A stretch of 30,871 nt of DNA from an uncultured Sutterella sp. (GTDB taxonomy: Bacteria > Pseudomonadota > Gammaproteobacteria > Burkholderiales > Burkholderiaceae_F). The stretch spans positions 1 through 30,871 of the forward strand of contig CAJMKD010000026.1 of the NCBI GenBank assembly GCA_905213905.1, written 5' to 3'. The notes beneath the pieces were generated by a model. It saw nothing but the letters and a program-made list of their open reading frames with translations. It searched no databases and was not told where the DNA came from. Of the stretch, positions 15,261 through 23,692 are shown piece after piece. The position numbers and the translations under genes were made by a program. How positions within the stretch are numbered: position 1 is the first letter of the stretch; the number at the start of each line of letters is the position of its first letter.

Positions 15261-16145
15261 TCAGCCGCGGATGCTTCGCGCCGAAAGCTTCGTCTTCAGA
15301 AGCGGCAGCGAGAGCGCAATGGCGACGAGCACCGCCGTGAAGAGCTTGAGGTCGTTCGGGGGCATCCCCATTTCGAGCACAAGCGCAATCACGATGCGGT
15401 AGACGATCGAGCCGAGCACGACGGCAATGAGCGACGTCTTGAAGGACTTGGGCGAAAAGAGCACTTCGCCGATGATGACGGAGGCAAGCCCGATCACGAT
15501 CGTGCCCGTGCCCATGCCGACGTCGGCAAAGCCGTTGGCCTGCGCGACCGTGGCCCCGGAAACGGCGACGAGCGCATTCGAGACGACGAGCCCGAGCACC
15601 ACCATGGCGTCGGTATTGATGCCCTGCGCGCGCGCCATCTGCGGATTAAAGCCCGTGGCGCGCACGGCCGTGCCGATTTCGGTGCCGAAGAACCAGTAGA
15701 TGATGGAAGCGACGATGAAGGCGAGGATGAACCCCACAATGAGGGCGCTGCCCGCAACGCCCACGGGCGCGAGCTTCTCGACGATCGTAAAGACGGTCTC
15801 GTCCTGCAAGAGCCCCACGTTGGCCTTGCCCATCACGTGAAGATTGACCGAATAGAGGCCGATCATCGTGAGAATGCCCGAGAGGAGCGCGGGAATTCTC
15901 AGCTTCGTCGTGAGGAGCCCCGTGACGCCGCCCGCGACGCCGCCCGCGAGAAACGCCAAGAGATACCCGGGGATGATGCCGAGGCCCTCGGCAATCGAAG
16001 TAGCCGCAACGGCCGCGCCGAGCGGAAAGGTGCCTTCAACGGAAAGGTCGGCAACGTCGAGGATTCGGAACGTGAGGAAGACGCCAATCGCCATGACGGA
16101 CCATTCGAGTCCCTGCCCCACGGTGGAGAACATCAGTTCCAGCAT
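15261..16145 (-). CDS. ABC transporter permease, TrpY/LivH-like
   Basis: This 294-residue integral membrane protein has eight or so hydrophobic segments and the branched-chain-type permease fold. The cytoplasmic coupling region is GTAVRATGFNPQMARAQGINTDAMVVLGLVVSNAL. It forms the channel for the ligand delivered by the lipoprotein encoded upstream. The ATG at 16145 follows GAAGGG. A strong stem-loop lies in the 136-bp gap separating it from the binding protein. The family also includes BMP-type nucleoside permeases, but the PF04392-type partner argues for the TrpXYZ group. Confidence 0.87.
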   Translation of the reverse strand: MLELMFSTVGQGLEWSVMAIGVFLTFRILDVADLSVEGTFPLGAAVAATSIAEGLGIIPGYLLAFLAGGVAGGVTGLLTTKLRIPALLSGILTMIGLYSVNLHVMGKANVGLLQDETVFTIVEKLAPVGVAGSALIVGFILAFIVASIIYWFFGTEIGTAVRATGFNPQMARAQGINTDAMVVLGLVVSNALVAVSGATVAQANGFADVGMGTGTIVIGLASVIIGEVLFSPKSFKTSLIAVVLGSIVYRIVIALVLEMGMPPNDLKLFTAVLVAIALSLPLLKTKLSARSIRG

Positions 16146-16239
16146 TTCATTTTTCCCTTCTAAGTACGCTCAGGCGGCACGCGTCAGTCCAAATAGGCCG
16201 CCGTCGGTTTTGTTGTCGGATCGATATCGATGCAGACGT

Positions 16240-16272
16240 GGGGCGCGCTTCGCGCTAGAGAAGCGCGTCCCC
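16240..16272 (-). promoter_or_regulatory. Intra-operon stem-loop between binding protein and permease
   Basis: GGGGCGCGCTT (16240-16250) pairs with AAGCGCG and CCCC (16261-16267, 16269-16272), with a single bulged T and a 10-base loop. There is no U-run. It lies 10 bp after the binding-protein stop and probably stabilises that mRNA relative to downstream genes. A perfect 12-bp palindrome, ATCGATATCGAT, sits at 16220-16231. Confidence 0.6.
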
Positions 16273-16281
16273 GCGGAACTG

Positions 16282-17307
16282 TCATTCAAACTTCGTCGCC
16301 TTCGAGAGAAGCTCTTCTGGAATCGTGATCCCGATCGCCTTGGCGGTCTTCATGTTGATCACGAGTTCGCCGTCGAGCTGGCGGCGGATCGGCATCTTCG
16401 CCGGAATAGACTTGCCGTCGAGAATGTCCGCGCCCATTTCGCCCGTCATCTTGCCGAGCGTGTAGTAGTCGACGGAAACGGAAGCGAGGCAGCCGTTGCG
16501 GACCATGCCGACTTCGCCCGCGACGGTCGGGATCTTGGCGGGATCGACGATTTTGGCAAGCACCGGAACGGCCGAGGCGATCACGTTGTCCGTGGGCAGA
16601 TAGAGCGCATCGACCTTCCCTTTGAGGCTTGTGGCCGCCTGCTGAATGTCGTTGACGCTGCTCACCGTGGCTTCCAGAACTTCGACGCCCGCCGCTGCGG
16701 CCGCGTCCTTCAAGAGCTTCACCTGAACGGCGGAATTCACTTCGCTCGAGTTGTAGCTCGTGCCCACGGTCTTCATGTTCGGCACGAGCTTCGCGAGGAG
16801 CTCGAACTGCTTTTCGATCGGGCCCATGTCGGAGACGCCCGTGACATTGCCGCCAGGGGCGTCGTCGCTCTTGACGAGCTTGGCGGAAACAAAGTCCGTG
16901 ATGGCCGTGCCGACGATCGGAATGTCCTTCGCGGCGGTTGCCATGGCCTGCGCAGCGGGCGTTGCCACGGCAAAGATCACTTTGTTGCCGGCGCTCGCAA
17001 AGCGGGTGCCGATGTTGTGAAGATTCGACTGGTCGGCCTGCGCATTCTGACGGTCGATCGTGATGCGCTCGCCTTCCTTGTAGCCGCGTTCGGCAAGACC
17101 GTCGATGATGCCGCGCACTGCGACATCAAGCGCATCGTGCTCGACGAGCTGAACGATGCCGATGGGAATGAGCGTCTTCTGCGCGTCGGCCGAAGCCTGC
17201 GGCGCGGCGCCTTGGGGCTTTTCCTCGCCGCCGCAGCCGGCGAGCGCAAGCACCGCCGCCGCAATCGCGGCGCCGAGTGTTCGGCGCGAAATCTTTTCGA
17301 GCGTCAT
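16282..17307 (-). CDS. ABC substrate-binding lipoprotein, TrpX-like (PF04392-type)
   Basis: The 341-residue exported lipoprotein has lipobox ALAGC with Cys25. The signal begins KISRRTLGAA, close to the twin-arginine pattern, so Tat export is possible. The mature part has the two-lobed fold of the TrpX group: PIGIVQLVEHDALDVAVRGIIDGL, then FAVATPAAQAMATAAKDIPIVGTAITDF, then LPTDNVIASAVPVLAKI. It presents the ligand to the permease and ATPase encoded just downstream. GAGGAGA lies 9 bases before ATG 17307. Aromatic amino acids are the usual guess for this group; other ligands are known for relatives. Confidence 0.88.
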   Translation of the reverse strand: MTLEKISRRTLGAAIAAAVLALAGCGGEEKPQGAAPQASADAQKTLIPIGIVQLVEHDALDVAVRGIIDGLAERGYKEGERITIDRQNAQADQSNLHNIGTRFASAGNKVIFAVATPAAQAMATAAKDIPIVGTAITDFVSAKLVKSDDAPGGNVTGVSDMGPIEKQFELLAKLVPNMKTVGTSYNSSEVNSAVQVKLLKDAAAAAGVEVLEATVSSVNDIQQAATSLKGKVDALYLPTDNVIASAVPVLAKIVDPAKIPTVAGEVGMVRNGCLASVSVDYYTLGKMTGEMGADILDGKSIPAKMPIRRQLDGELVINMKTAKAIGITIPEELLSKATKFE

Positions 17308-17571
17308 CTCGAATCTCTCCTCTATTGTGTGCGGACCGCCCGACGGGACGATCCCATTCTTCGATTATGGCCGCCGCGGCCGACGCCTTCGAGAGGGCTT
17401 ACCGAAAACCCCCTAGAGGCTTTCCGCTAGCGGGCCTGAGAGGCCGCAAAAGAAAGAGGAATAGAGGTGAAGAAATTGTTTTCACTAAAAAACCGCGCCG
17501 CGGCGGCACGCCGAGAGCGCCGCACAAACGCGCGCCCGGAGTGTCTGGGAACAGCTCGGAAAGCCCTGCGC
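17308..17571 (-). other. Upstream region of the TrpX-like operon
   Basis: No gene is seen in this 264-bp gap. On the minus strand a GC hairpin (17493-17510) followed by six T (17487-17492) can terminate the phosphatase transcript. Further on, a 10-bp palindrome CCGCTAGCGG (17424-17433) sits between two similar blocks, GCCTCTCAGG and GCCTCTAGGG, in what would be the leader of the transport operon. I recognise no known riboswitch class. Confidence 0.4.
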
Positions 17572-18432
17572 TCAGTCGTCCTCGTCGTCGGCTTCCGAAC
17601 GGACAAGTCCCGGATGATGCGGCTTCATGAAGCGCCCCGCGCGCGGGTCAGCGGCTTCGTCGGCGTTGTCCGGATCGTCAAGATCGATCGCCTCGGCGGC
17701 GCGGCCTTCTTCCTCGGCATCTTGGCGGCCGCGTCCGGCGGACGCCGCTTCGTCAAAAGGCGAATGCCAGAAGAGCACGGGCGCGCGGCGCTCGTGCGCC
17801 AGCGCCTCGAGCACCGGATCCGGATTCACGAATGCGGCGCCGCCCGCCGCAAGCGAGAGCGGCAAGTCGTTGGCGCTGTCGGTAAAGAAGAAGACGTCTG
17901 CGAGCTGCACGCCCGGGCGGCGCTTTGCCAGCCAGTCGGCGAGCCGCACCACCTTCCCTTCGCGGAAGGAGGGCGTTCCGTCGATTTCGCCCGTGAGATG
18001 CCCGTCCTGCGTCTTCATCTCAATGCCGAGCACGTCTGCCGGATCGAGAATGCCGAGACGGCGGGCAACGGGCCGCACGATGTAGGCGCACGTCGCTGAA
18101 ATCACGACGACGGGCATGCCTTCGGCCTGCGCAGCCGCAATGAGGGCGCGGCCTTCCTTGCGGATTCTCGGCACGATCCGCTCGTCGACGAACTCGTCGA
18201 GAAGCGCCGAAAGCGCCGCCTCGTCGAACCCCGAAACCGCGGGCATCAGTTCTCGAAGCGAGGCGGCCATGTCGAGCCGGCCTTCGTGATATTCGCGCAT
18301 CATGCGCTCGATCACATCAAGCCAGCGCCGTTCGGGCACGATGCCCTTTTCATAGAGCCACTCGTGCCAAAGGAGCAGGCTGTCGCCCGTGATCAGCGTG
18401 TCGTCGAGGTCAAAGGCGACGACTGCAGGCAT
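17572..18432 (-). CDS. HAD-IB family phosphatase (SerB-like) with acidic tail
   Basis: Counting from ATG 18432, motif I is DLDDTL with nucleophile Asp8 and acid/base Asp10. Motif II is ISATC, motif III the Lys in FREGKVV, motif IV DSANDLPL. This is the phosphoserine-phosphatase-like HAD-IB group, which hydrolyses small phosphomonoesters; the substrate is not evident. The core ends near residue 225 and an unusual tail rich in Asp, Glu and Ala follows, ending SEADDEDD. The start is uncertain: the frame is open to 18600 with ATGs at 18513 and 18561, none with a clear ribosome site. I used the ATG closest to motif I. A terminator lies in the gap after phnX, so it is probably a separate unit. Confidence 0.82.
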   Translation of the reverse strand: MPAVVAFDLDDTLITGDSLLLWHEWLYEKGIVPERRWLDVIERMMREYHEGRLDMAASLRELMPAVSGFDEAALSALLDEFVDERIVPRIRKEGRALIAAAQAEGMPVVVISATCAYIVRPVARRLGILDPADVLGIEMKTQDGHLTGEIDGTPSFREGKVVRLADWLAKRRPGVQLADVFFFTDSANDLPLSLAAGGAAFVNPDPVLEALAHERRAPVLFWHSPFDEAASAGRGRQDAEEEGRAAEAIDLDDPDNADEAADPRAGRFMKPHHPGLVRSEADDEDD

Positions 18433-18682
18433 GGCGCCCGTTGAAAGGCGGAAAGGAAAACCGGAAGCGGCGTGCGCCTGCGGCGCATTGGCGCGGAAGA
18501 AGTTGTCTGACATTCGATATTGGCGGCGGGCAGGTGCTGCGCTCGGTCGAAGGCCGCTCATCAGAGGCGGCTCAGCCGCTCGCAGGACGCCCTCCGGCAT
18601 CCATGGTTGAAAAGAAGAAATGCGCTAGGGGCGCGCGCAGAAGACGCACGCCCGAAGCTCAGAGATTAGAGGATTTTCGAGA

Positions 18683-18702
18683 GAGGCGCCCGCAGGCGCC
18701 CC
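18683..18702 (-). terminator. Probable terminator after phnX
   Basis: On the minus strand GGGGCGCC (18702-18695) pairs with GGCGCCTC (18690-18683) around a 4-base loop, followed by the pyrimidine-rich TCTCTCG. It starts just after the phnX stop. The weak U content lowers confidence. Confidence 0.45.
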
Positions 18703-18706
18703 TGCA

Positions 18707-19501
18707 TCAGGCGGCGCGCGACGCGTTCACCGCATCCACAAGGGCCGGGAGCGCCGAAAGGCGGCCGATCACGTAGCGCGCGCCCGCACGCCAGAAGACC
18801 TCGGCGGCAGCTTCGCGCCGTGCGTTCTTCTCCGCCTCGCCAAGCGCATCCCACTCTGCGCGCGAGAGCCCCATGACGGAGGAGCCCTCGATGACGCCCA
18901 CAGGCGTCACGCCGGCGGCGATCGCTTCGCGGATGTCGGAAACGGTGTCGCCCACCTTCAGAACGGCATCAACGGACGAGACCTTGAGGCGGCGCATGTT
19001 CTCGAAAATCATGTAGGGATAGGGCCGCCCGAAGCCGCCCACCTGATCGGCGGTGACGATTTCGTCGGGCGCATAGCCCGCCTTCGCAGCTTCGGCTGAA
19101 ACGATTTTCATCATTTCGCTCGTGAAGCCCGTGGTGCTGCCGATGCGGATGCCGCGCTCGCGAAGCGCGCCGACGCACGCTTCCAGGCCGGGCTTGAGAT
19201 CGCAGTGGCGGTCGAGCACCTTCATGAGCGCAGGCTCGAAGACGGCGTAGACCGCCTGCGCATCCGCTTCCTGCGGGGCGCGGCCGTGCGCCTTCGTCCA
19301 GCGCTCGGCAACGGCCGGCATCGCGAGCATCGTGCGGATGTGGTCGATCTTGAGCATGCCCATCGGGGCGCGGGTTTCCTCGTCGGTCACCTCGATGCCG
19401 TTCATGCGGAAGGCTTCGCGGAAGGCCGACACGGGCGAGAGGCTTCCGAAGTCGACGGTCGTGCCCGCCCAGTCGAAGATGACGGCTTCAATTTTCTGCA
19501 T
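18707..19501 (-). CDS. phnX: Phosphonoacetaldehyde hydrolase (phosphonatase)
   Basis: The 264-residue HAD-superfamily enzyme splits phosphonoacetaldehyde into acetaldehyde and phosphate, the C-P bond-breaking step. The nucleophile is Asp10 in IFDWAGTT, the WAGT pattern being specific to this family. Lys51 in MGMLKIDHI is at the position of the Schiff-base lysine. GRPYPYMIFENM and VGDTVSDIREA supply the cap contact and metal-binding Asp. Length is normal for the family. GAAGGAGA lies 8 bases before ATG 19501 and the gene starts 14 bp after phnW ends, so the two are surely co-transcribed. Together they form the complete AEP degradation pathway. Confidence 0.95.
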   Translation of the reverse strand: MQKIEAVIFDWAGTTVDFGSLSPVSAFREAFRMNGIEVTDEETRAPMGMLKIDHIRTMLAMPAVAERWTKAHGRAPQEADAQAVYAVFEPALMKVLDRHCDLKPGLEACVGALRERGIRIGSTTGFTSEMMKIVSAEAAKAGYAPDEIVTADQVGGFGRPYPYMIFENMRRLKVSSVDAVLKVGDTVSDIREAIAAGVTPVGVIEGSSVMGLSRAEWDALGEAEKNARREAAAEVFWRAGARYVIGRLSALPALVDAVNASRAA

Positions 19502-19515
19502 GACGATTCTCCTTC

Positions 19516-20640
19516 TCAGCGGGCGGCGCGGTGCGCCTCAACATACGCGCGGAAGATCGCAAGGATGCGGTCGACATCCTCGTCATAAATCTCGCCGATG
19601 TTGCCGAGCCGGAACGTGTCGCGGTCGGTGAGCTTGCCCGGATAGATCACGTAGCCATTCTGCTTGAGGTACGCGTAGAGCGACTTGAAGTCGAAATCCT
19701 CGCTCGGATAGAAGAAGGTCGTGATGATCGGCCCCTGGTGCTCGGGCGCGATGTAGGCCGTGAAGCCGAGCTCGGCCATGCCTGAGCGCAGCCGGCTGTT
19801 CATGCGGGCGTAGCGCGCGCCGCGTGCGGCGATGCCGCCCTCGGCCTCAAGCTCAAGGAGCGCCTGATGGAAGGCCGCAACGACGTGCGTGGGCGAGGTG
19901 AAGCGCCACTTGCCCGCGTCCTTTTCAAGCACGCGCCACTGATCGTAAAGGTCGAGCGACACCGTGCGGGCATTGCCCTTCGAAGCCTCGATCGCCTCGC
20001 GGCGCCCGATGATGTAGGAGAATCCGGGCACGCCCTGAATGCACTTGTTGGCCGAAGAGACGATGAAGTCGATGCCGAGCGCCGGCACGTCGATGTCGAC
20101 AGCGCCGAACGAGCTCATCGCGTCGACGAAGAAGCCCAGGCCGCGGGGCTTCACGACGGCGGACACGGCGGCAAGATCGTTGATGAGGCCCGTCGTCGTT
20201 TCGTTGTGAACCATCGAGACGATCGTCACTTCCGGATGCGCGTCAAGGAACGCAGCCGTTTTCTCAGCGGACGGGATTTCATCCCAGGAGAAGTCGAGAC
20301 GCTCGAACCTGATGCCGTATCGCTCAAGGATTTCGCACTGGCGCACGGAATAGGCGCCGTTGACGAGCACGAGCACGCAGTCGTCCTTTCCGGGCACGGA
20401 CGAAAGCACCGACTCAACGCCGAAGGTGCCCGACCCCTGCATGAGCACCACGCTGTAGTCCTCCCCGGCATGCGCAAGCTTCAGCAGCCGGGCGCGGATG
20501 TCCTGCGTCATCGCCTTGTAGTCGTCGTCCCAGGTGCAGCGGTCAACGAGCATGGCTTCGCGCACGGAGAGCGAGGTCGTGAGCGGACCCGGCGTAAGGA
20601 GCTTGTAGGCATTCGGGTCGCGAATTACGTTTTCGGACAT
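19516..20640 (-). CDS. phnW: 2-aminoethylphosphonate:pyruvate transaminase
   Basis: A 374-residue PLP-dependent class V aminotransferase that moves the amino group of AEP to pyruvate, giving phosphonoacetaldehyde and alanine. Visible marks are the N-terminal KLLTPGPLTTS, the phosphate-binding GSGTFGVE (70-77), Asp173 in VDAMSSFGA that contacts the pyridine nitrogen, and Lys199 in SSANKCIQG that binds PLP. Length fits the family. It follows the AEP binding-protein gene after a 134-bp gap with two stem-loops and precedes phnX by 14 bp. The ribosome site is weak (GGAAA, about 14 bases before ATG). Confidence 0.95.
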   Translation of the reverse strand: MSENVIRDPNAYKLLTPGPLTTSLSVREAMLVDRCTWDDDYKAMTQDIRARLLKLAHAGEDYSVVLMQGSGTFGVESVLSSVPGKDDCVLVLVNGAYSVRQCEILERYGIRFERLDFSWDEIPSAEKTAAFLDAHPEVTIVSMVHNETTTGLINDLAAVSAVVKPRGLGFFVDAMSSFGAVDIDVPALGIDFIVSSANKCIQGVPGFSYIIGRREAIEASKGNARTVSLDLYDQWRVLEKDAGKWRFTSPTHVVAAFHQALLELEAEGGIAARGARYARMNSRLRSGMAELGFTAYIAPEHQGPIITTFFYPSEDFDFKSLYAYLKQNGYVIYPGKLTDRDTFRLGNIGEIYDEDVDRILAIFRAYVEAHRAAR

Positions 20641-20671
20641 GATTATTTTGGATTTCCGTTCAATGAGGAAG

Positions 20672-20734
20672 GGCCGGCTTCGGCTTGCGCTGACTGCCGG
20701 CCTATCGGCGCCGCGCTTGAATCAGAAGCGCGGC
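20672..20734 (-). promoter_or_regulatory. Two tandem stem-loops between AEP binding protein and phnW
   Basis: GCCGCGCTT (20710-20718) pairs perfectly with AAGCGCGGC (20726-20734) around 7 bases. GGCCGGC (20672-20678) pairs with GCCGGCC (20696-20702) around 17 bases. No U-run follows. They lie after the binding-protein stop and can protect its mRNA 3' end, raising binding protein over enzymes. Confidence 0.6.
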
Positions 20735-20774
20735 TGCCTGCAATTATTGATCTCTCAGTGTCTTTTCGGGGGCT

Positions 20775-21803
20775 TTATTCGCCCTTCACGAGCTTCTGGT
20801 GCTTTTCAAGGAGCTCCACGGTGAGCGGTTCGCTGAAGCTCTTCGGATAGGCGGGCTTGTTGGCCGCCTCCACCGTTTCGCCCTTGTAGATCGCAACCGG
20901 ATAGAACTTCAGCAGTTCCGGACGGCCGAACTTCACAATCGTTTCAACCACCTTCTGGGCGTTGGGATTGGTCTTTTCGCCCTTGTCGACGACGGCTGCC
21001 GCTTCAAAGAGCGTGAAGTTGCCTTCCGTCGGATCGACGTAATCAATCGGCAGGCCCTTGGCCTTGTCGGCCACCGCCTGATGGCGCAGGCCGAAGCCCA
21101 CAGCCACTTCGCCCGCACGAATCTTCTTGAGCGGCGCGGAGCCCGACTTTTCAAGGTGCGCGCCGGCATTCTTTTCAATGGCGCGGATTTCCGCTACGCC
21201 CTCGGCCTCGCCCTTGTCGGCGATCGCCGCCTGCGTCATGAGCCACGAGGTCGACGAACCCATGATGTCGGGGACAGAAATGTGGCCCGCATAGACAGGC
21301 TTGGCGAGATCGGCAATCGAAGCGGGCATCGGCAGGTTGTCGGCCTTCAGCACTTCGGTGTTGACGAAGAGCGCGCCGCAGTTGCCCAGAATCGGAGCGT
21401 AGTAGTCGGTGCCGGGATTGATCGTGTCAAACGAAGCCGCGAGCTTCGCGAACATGTTCTTCTGCTTCTGCAGGCTTTCGAGGTAGTAGGTCGAGATCGT
21501 GACGACGTCGGCTTCGATCCCGGTGCCTTCGGCGACGAGCTTGCCGCCGAGCTCGGACGTGCCGAAGCCCTGCATGAGGTACTTGCCCTTGAAGCCGTTG
21601 GCGTCAAGCGCATTCTTCATGGCCTGCTGGGCCTCTTCGTCGGCGTTCGAGTAGATGATGACGGGCGCGGCTTCCTGCACGGCAGCCGCCGTTTTGTCAG
21701 CGCCCTTCTCTGCGGCAGGCGCAGCGGTCTTGTCGCCGCAGCCCGAGAGGAAGAGCGCAGCCGCAGCTGCGGCAAGGAAAGCGGATTTCAGGTGGAAGGT
21801 CAT
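20775..21803 (-). CDS. AEP ABC transporter substrate-binding lipoprotein (PhnS2-like)
   Basis: The 342-residue exported binding protein has a lipobox LFLSGC with Cys22. Its mature fold matches iron/thiamine/phosphonate-type binding proteins (APVIIYSNADEEAQQAMKNAL, then DVVTISTYYLESLQ, then PDIMGSSTSWLMTQA). With phnW-phnX downstream and a fused permease upstream, the ligand is almost certainly AEP. I chose the ATG at 21803, preceded by AAAGGAAAC, over 21863, which adds 20 residues before the signal. The gene sits between intra-operon hairpins at both ends, suggesting it is the most abundant product of the operon. Confidence 0.9.
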   Translation of the reverse strand: MTFHLKSAFLAAAAAALFLSGCGDKTAAPAAEKGADKTAAAVQEAAPVIIYSNADEEAQQAMKNALDANGFKGKYLMQGFGTSELGGKLVAEGTGIEADVVTISTYYLESLQKQKNMFAKLAASFDTINPGTDYYAPILGNCGALFVNTEVLKADNLPMPASIADLAKPVYAGHISVPDIMGSSTSWLMTQAAIADKGEAEGVAEIRAIEKNAGAHLEKSGSAPLKKIRAGEVAVGFGLRHQAVADKAKGLPIDYVDPTEGNFTLFEAAAVVDKGEKTNPNAQKVVETIVKFGRPELLKFYPVAIYKGETVEAANKPAYPKSFSEPLTVELLEKHQKLVKGE

Positions 21804-21865
21804 GATGAAAGTTTCCTTTAGCGTATGGATTCGTTGGTTTTCGTATGGGTATGGTTTTCGCATGC

Positions 21866-21894
21866 AGCGCCGAGCGGCCTCAGCCGCTCGCGCT
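21866..21894 (-). promoter_or_regulatory. Stem-loop at the permease-binding protein junction
   Basis: AGCGC and GAGCGGC (21866-21870, 21872-21878) pair with GCCGCTC and GCGCT (21883-21894), with one bulged C and a CTCA loop. The base of the stem reaches the last base of the permease stop codon. No U-run follows, so it may be an mRNA processing or stabilising site. Confidence 0.55.
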
Positions 21895-23645
21895 TAAGAC
21901 CGGCGCGGCGCCCTTTCGCGGGCGAGCGCGTCGAGCAGAAGCTTGGCTGCGACGTTCGTGAAGAAAATGAAGAGCGAGAGCACGAAGATCGCGTCGAAGC
22001 GCTCGAAGTACTGCAGCTCCTTGATGCGGGTCGTGAGCACCATCGTCTGCGTGCCCGTGAGGAAGACGACGGCGGAAATCGTCACCATCGCATTGATGAA
22101 GTAGGTCTCGAACATCTGGATGAGCGTCGTGCGCGCGTTGGGCACGATGATGCGGCGCACGCTCTTGAACCAGCTGTCGCCCATGAGCAGCCCCGTCGTC
22201 TCCCAGCCGGCGTTCATCTTCGAGAGCGCCGTCGTCGCCATGAGATAAGGCGTCGCGAGGAAGTGCACGAGGTTGGCGATGATGAGAATGAGGAGCGTGT
22301 TTTGGAGCGGCGTGCCGCTGAAGGCGAAGAGATACCCGACGCCGAGCACCATGCCGGGGAGCGTCGAGGTGAGCATGGCGATGCCGTCCATCGTCGTGCG
22401 GCACCAGCCGGGCATGTCGGAGCGCGCCCGGATCATGGCGCCCGCAAAGGAGACGATGGTGCCGATCGCGGCCGAGAGAACCGCCACGAGGACGGAGCGC
22501 CCGTAATAGGTCCAGACGGTGTCGTCGGCGAAGACCGCCAACACGTGCCGCAGCGTAAATTGAGGCTTGTACGGCCAGTATTCGACGAAGGGAACGACGA
22601 ACATCACGGCGAAGATCGCGAGAAGTACGACGCCCACCGCCGCAAAGTAAAGAAGGAAGAGGCCGTCGCGCAGGCGATTCTGCATGGGCGCCGCTTCGGA
22701 AATCTGGTTGTAGCGGAAGTTGCGCCTGTCGGCGCGCTTGAGCGCCCAGACGGCCGCGGCCGAAGGCACCAGCATCGAGATGGCGATCACGGCGCCGGCG
22801 CCGAAATTCGGAATCGCGCCCATCATCGTCTGATAGAGCTCCGTGGCGATCACGTTGTACTGGCCGGCAATGGAAACCGGAATGCCGAAGTCGGTGAAGG
22901 CGAGGAAGAAGGAAAGCACGAAGGCCGAAAGGAACGCGCCGAGCGTCGGGCGCACGGCCGTCATCCAGAAGGTGCGCCAAGGCTTGTCGCCCATCACGCG
23001 CGAGACGATCACAAAGCGCCGGTCAACATAACGGAAGGCGTTGTAGAGGACCAGGAATGCGGGCGGCAGCGCATAAACGACGTCGGTGATGAGAAGCCCC
23101 CAGAAGCCGTAGATCGAGAACGGGAGGCGCCCGAACAGCTGGCTCACGAGCCCCATGCGGCCGAAGGAGTAGATGACGGCGAAGCCGTACGTGATCGACG
23201 GCAGAAAAAGGGGCAGCAGAAAGAGGAGCTGCACGCCTTTCTTGACCCGGCCGTTGATGTTCGTGAAGGTGAGTCCGTAAGCGGCGAGAAACGCCAGAAT
23301 CGAGGCCACGAGCGCCGAGAGGCCGGAAACCGTGAAGCTGTTGGCGAGCGTGGTGCGGAACTTCGGGTCGCCGAGCGTTTCCGTCCAGTTGGCGAACGTG
23401 AGCGCGCCGTCGCGCTCAAAGGACTGCAGAAGAACCGTCGCGATCGGGTAGATCAGCACGACGGCAAAGAGCGCCACGAGAAGCAGAAACGCAAATTGAT
23501 ATTCCGAACGAGCGTCGCGGTACCGGGCGAACCCCTGCCGGAAGGCGCCGAGGAAGCGGCCGCCGGCGGGTTCGGACGCGAGCCCTGCATCAGGGTAAGC
23601 GGACACGTTGATTTCTCCGGATGATGGAAATGCGGGACGGGGCAT
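21894..23645 (-). CDS. AEP ABC transporter permease, fused two-domain (PhnU2-like)
   Basis: This 583-residue membrane protein contains two complete binding-protein-dependent permease domains in one chain. The first has its coupling loop at VIVSRVMGDKPWRTFWMTAV, the second at TTGLLMGDSWFKSVRRIIVP. A cytoplasmic linker (KRADRRNFRYNQISEAAP) joins them. About 12 hydrophobic segments are visible. Fused permeases of this size mark the second type of AEP importer (PhnS2-T2-U2), in contrast to the Salmonella type with two separate permeases. ATG 23645 follows AAGGGAC. It lies 47 bp after the ATPase gene. The plus strand opposite shows a long open frame that is a compositional shadow. Confidence 0.92.
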   Translation of the reverse strand: MPRPAFPSSGEINVSAYPDAGLASEPAGGRFLGAFRQGFARYRDARSEYQFAFLLLVALFAVVLIYPIATVLLQSFERDGALTFANWTETLGDPKFRTTLANSFTVSGLSALVASILAFLAAYGLTFTNINGRVKKGVQLLFLLPLFLPSITYGFAVIYSFGRMGLVSQLFGRLPFSIYGFWGLLITDVVYALPPAFLVLYNAFRYVDRRFVIVSRVMGDKPWRTFWMTAVRPTLGAFLSAFVLSFFLAFTDFGIPVSIAGQYNVIATELYQTMMGAIPNFGAGAVIAISMLVPSAAAVWALKRADRRNFRYNQISEAAPMQNRLRDGLFLLYFAAVGVVLLAIFAVMFVVPFVEYWPYKPQFTLRHVLAVFADDTVWTYYGRSVLVAVLSAAIGTIVSFAGAMIRARSDMPGWCRTTMDGIAMLTSTLPGMVLGVGYLFAFSGTPLQNTLLILIIANLVHFLATPYLMATTALSKMNAGWETTGLLMGDSWFKSVRRIIVPNARTTLIQMFETYFINAMVTISAVVFLTGTQTMVLTTRIKELQYFERFDAIFVLSLFIFFTNVAAKLLLDALARERAPRRS

Positions 23646-23692
23646 GCGTCCCTTGTCCCTTGAAGCAGCGGTTGAGACGGCTTGAATTCCGG

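Noticed and set aside
16218..16233. 16-base sequence containing ATCGATATCGAT shared with 12567-12582
   Set aside because: The other copy lies in coding sequence for Ile-Asp-Ile-Asp-Pro of the acetyltransferase-like protein, so codon choice explains it; chance match most likely.
15868..17430. 520-residue plus-strand ORF
   Set aside because: Spans two clear minus-strand genes (permease and TrpX-like lipoprotein) and has no recognisable domain.
21825..23624. 599-residue plus-strand ORF opposite the AEP permease
   Set aside because: Highly charged antisense shadow of the fused permease; composition explains the open frame.
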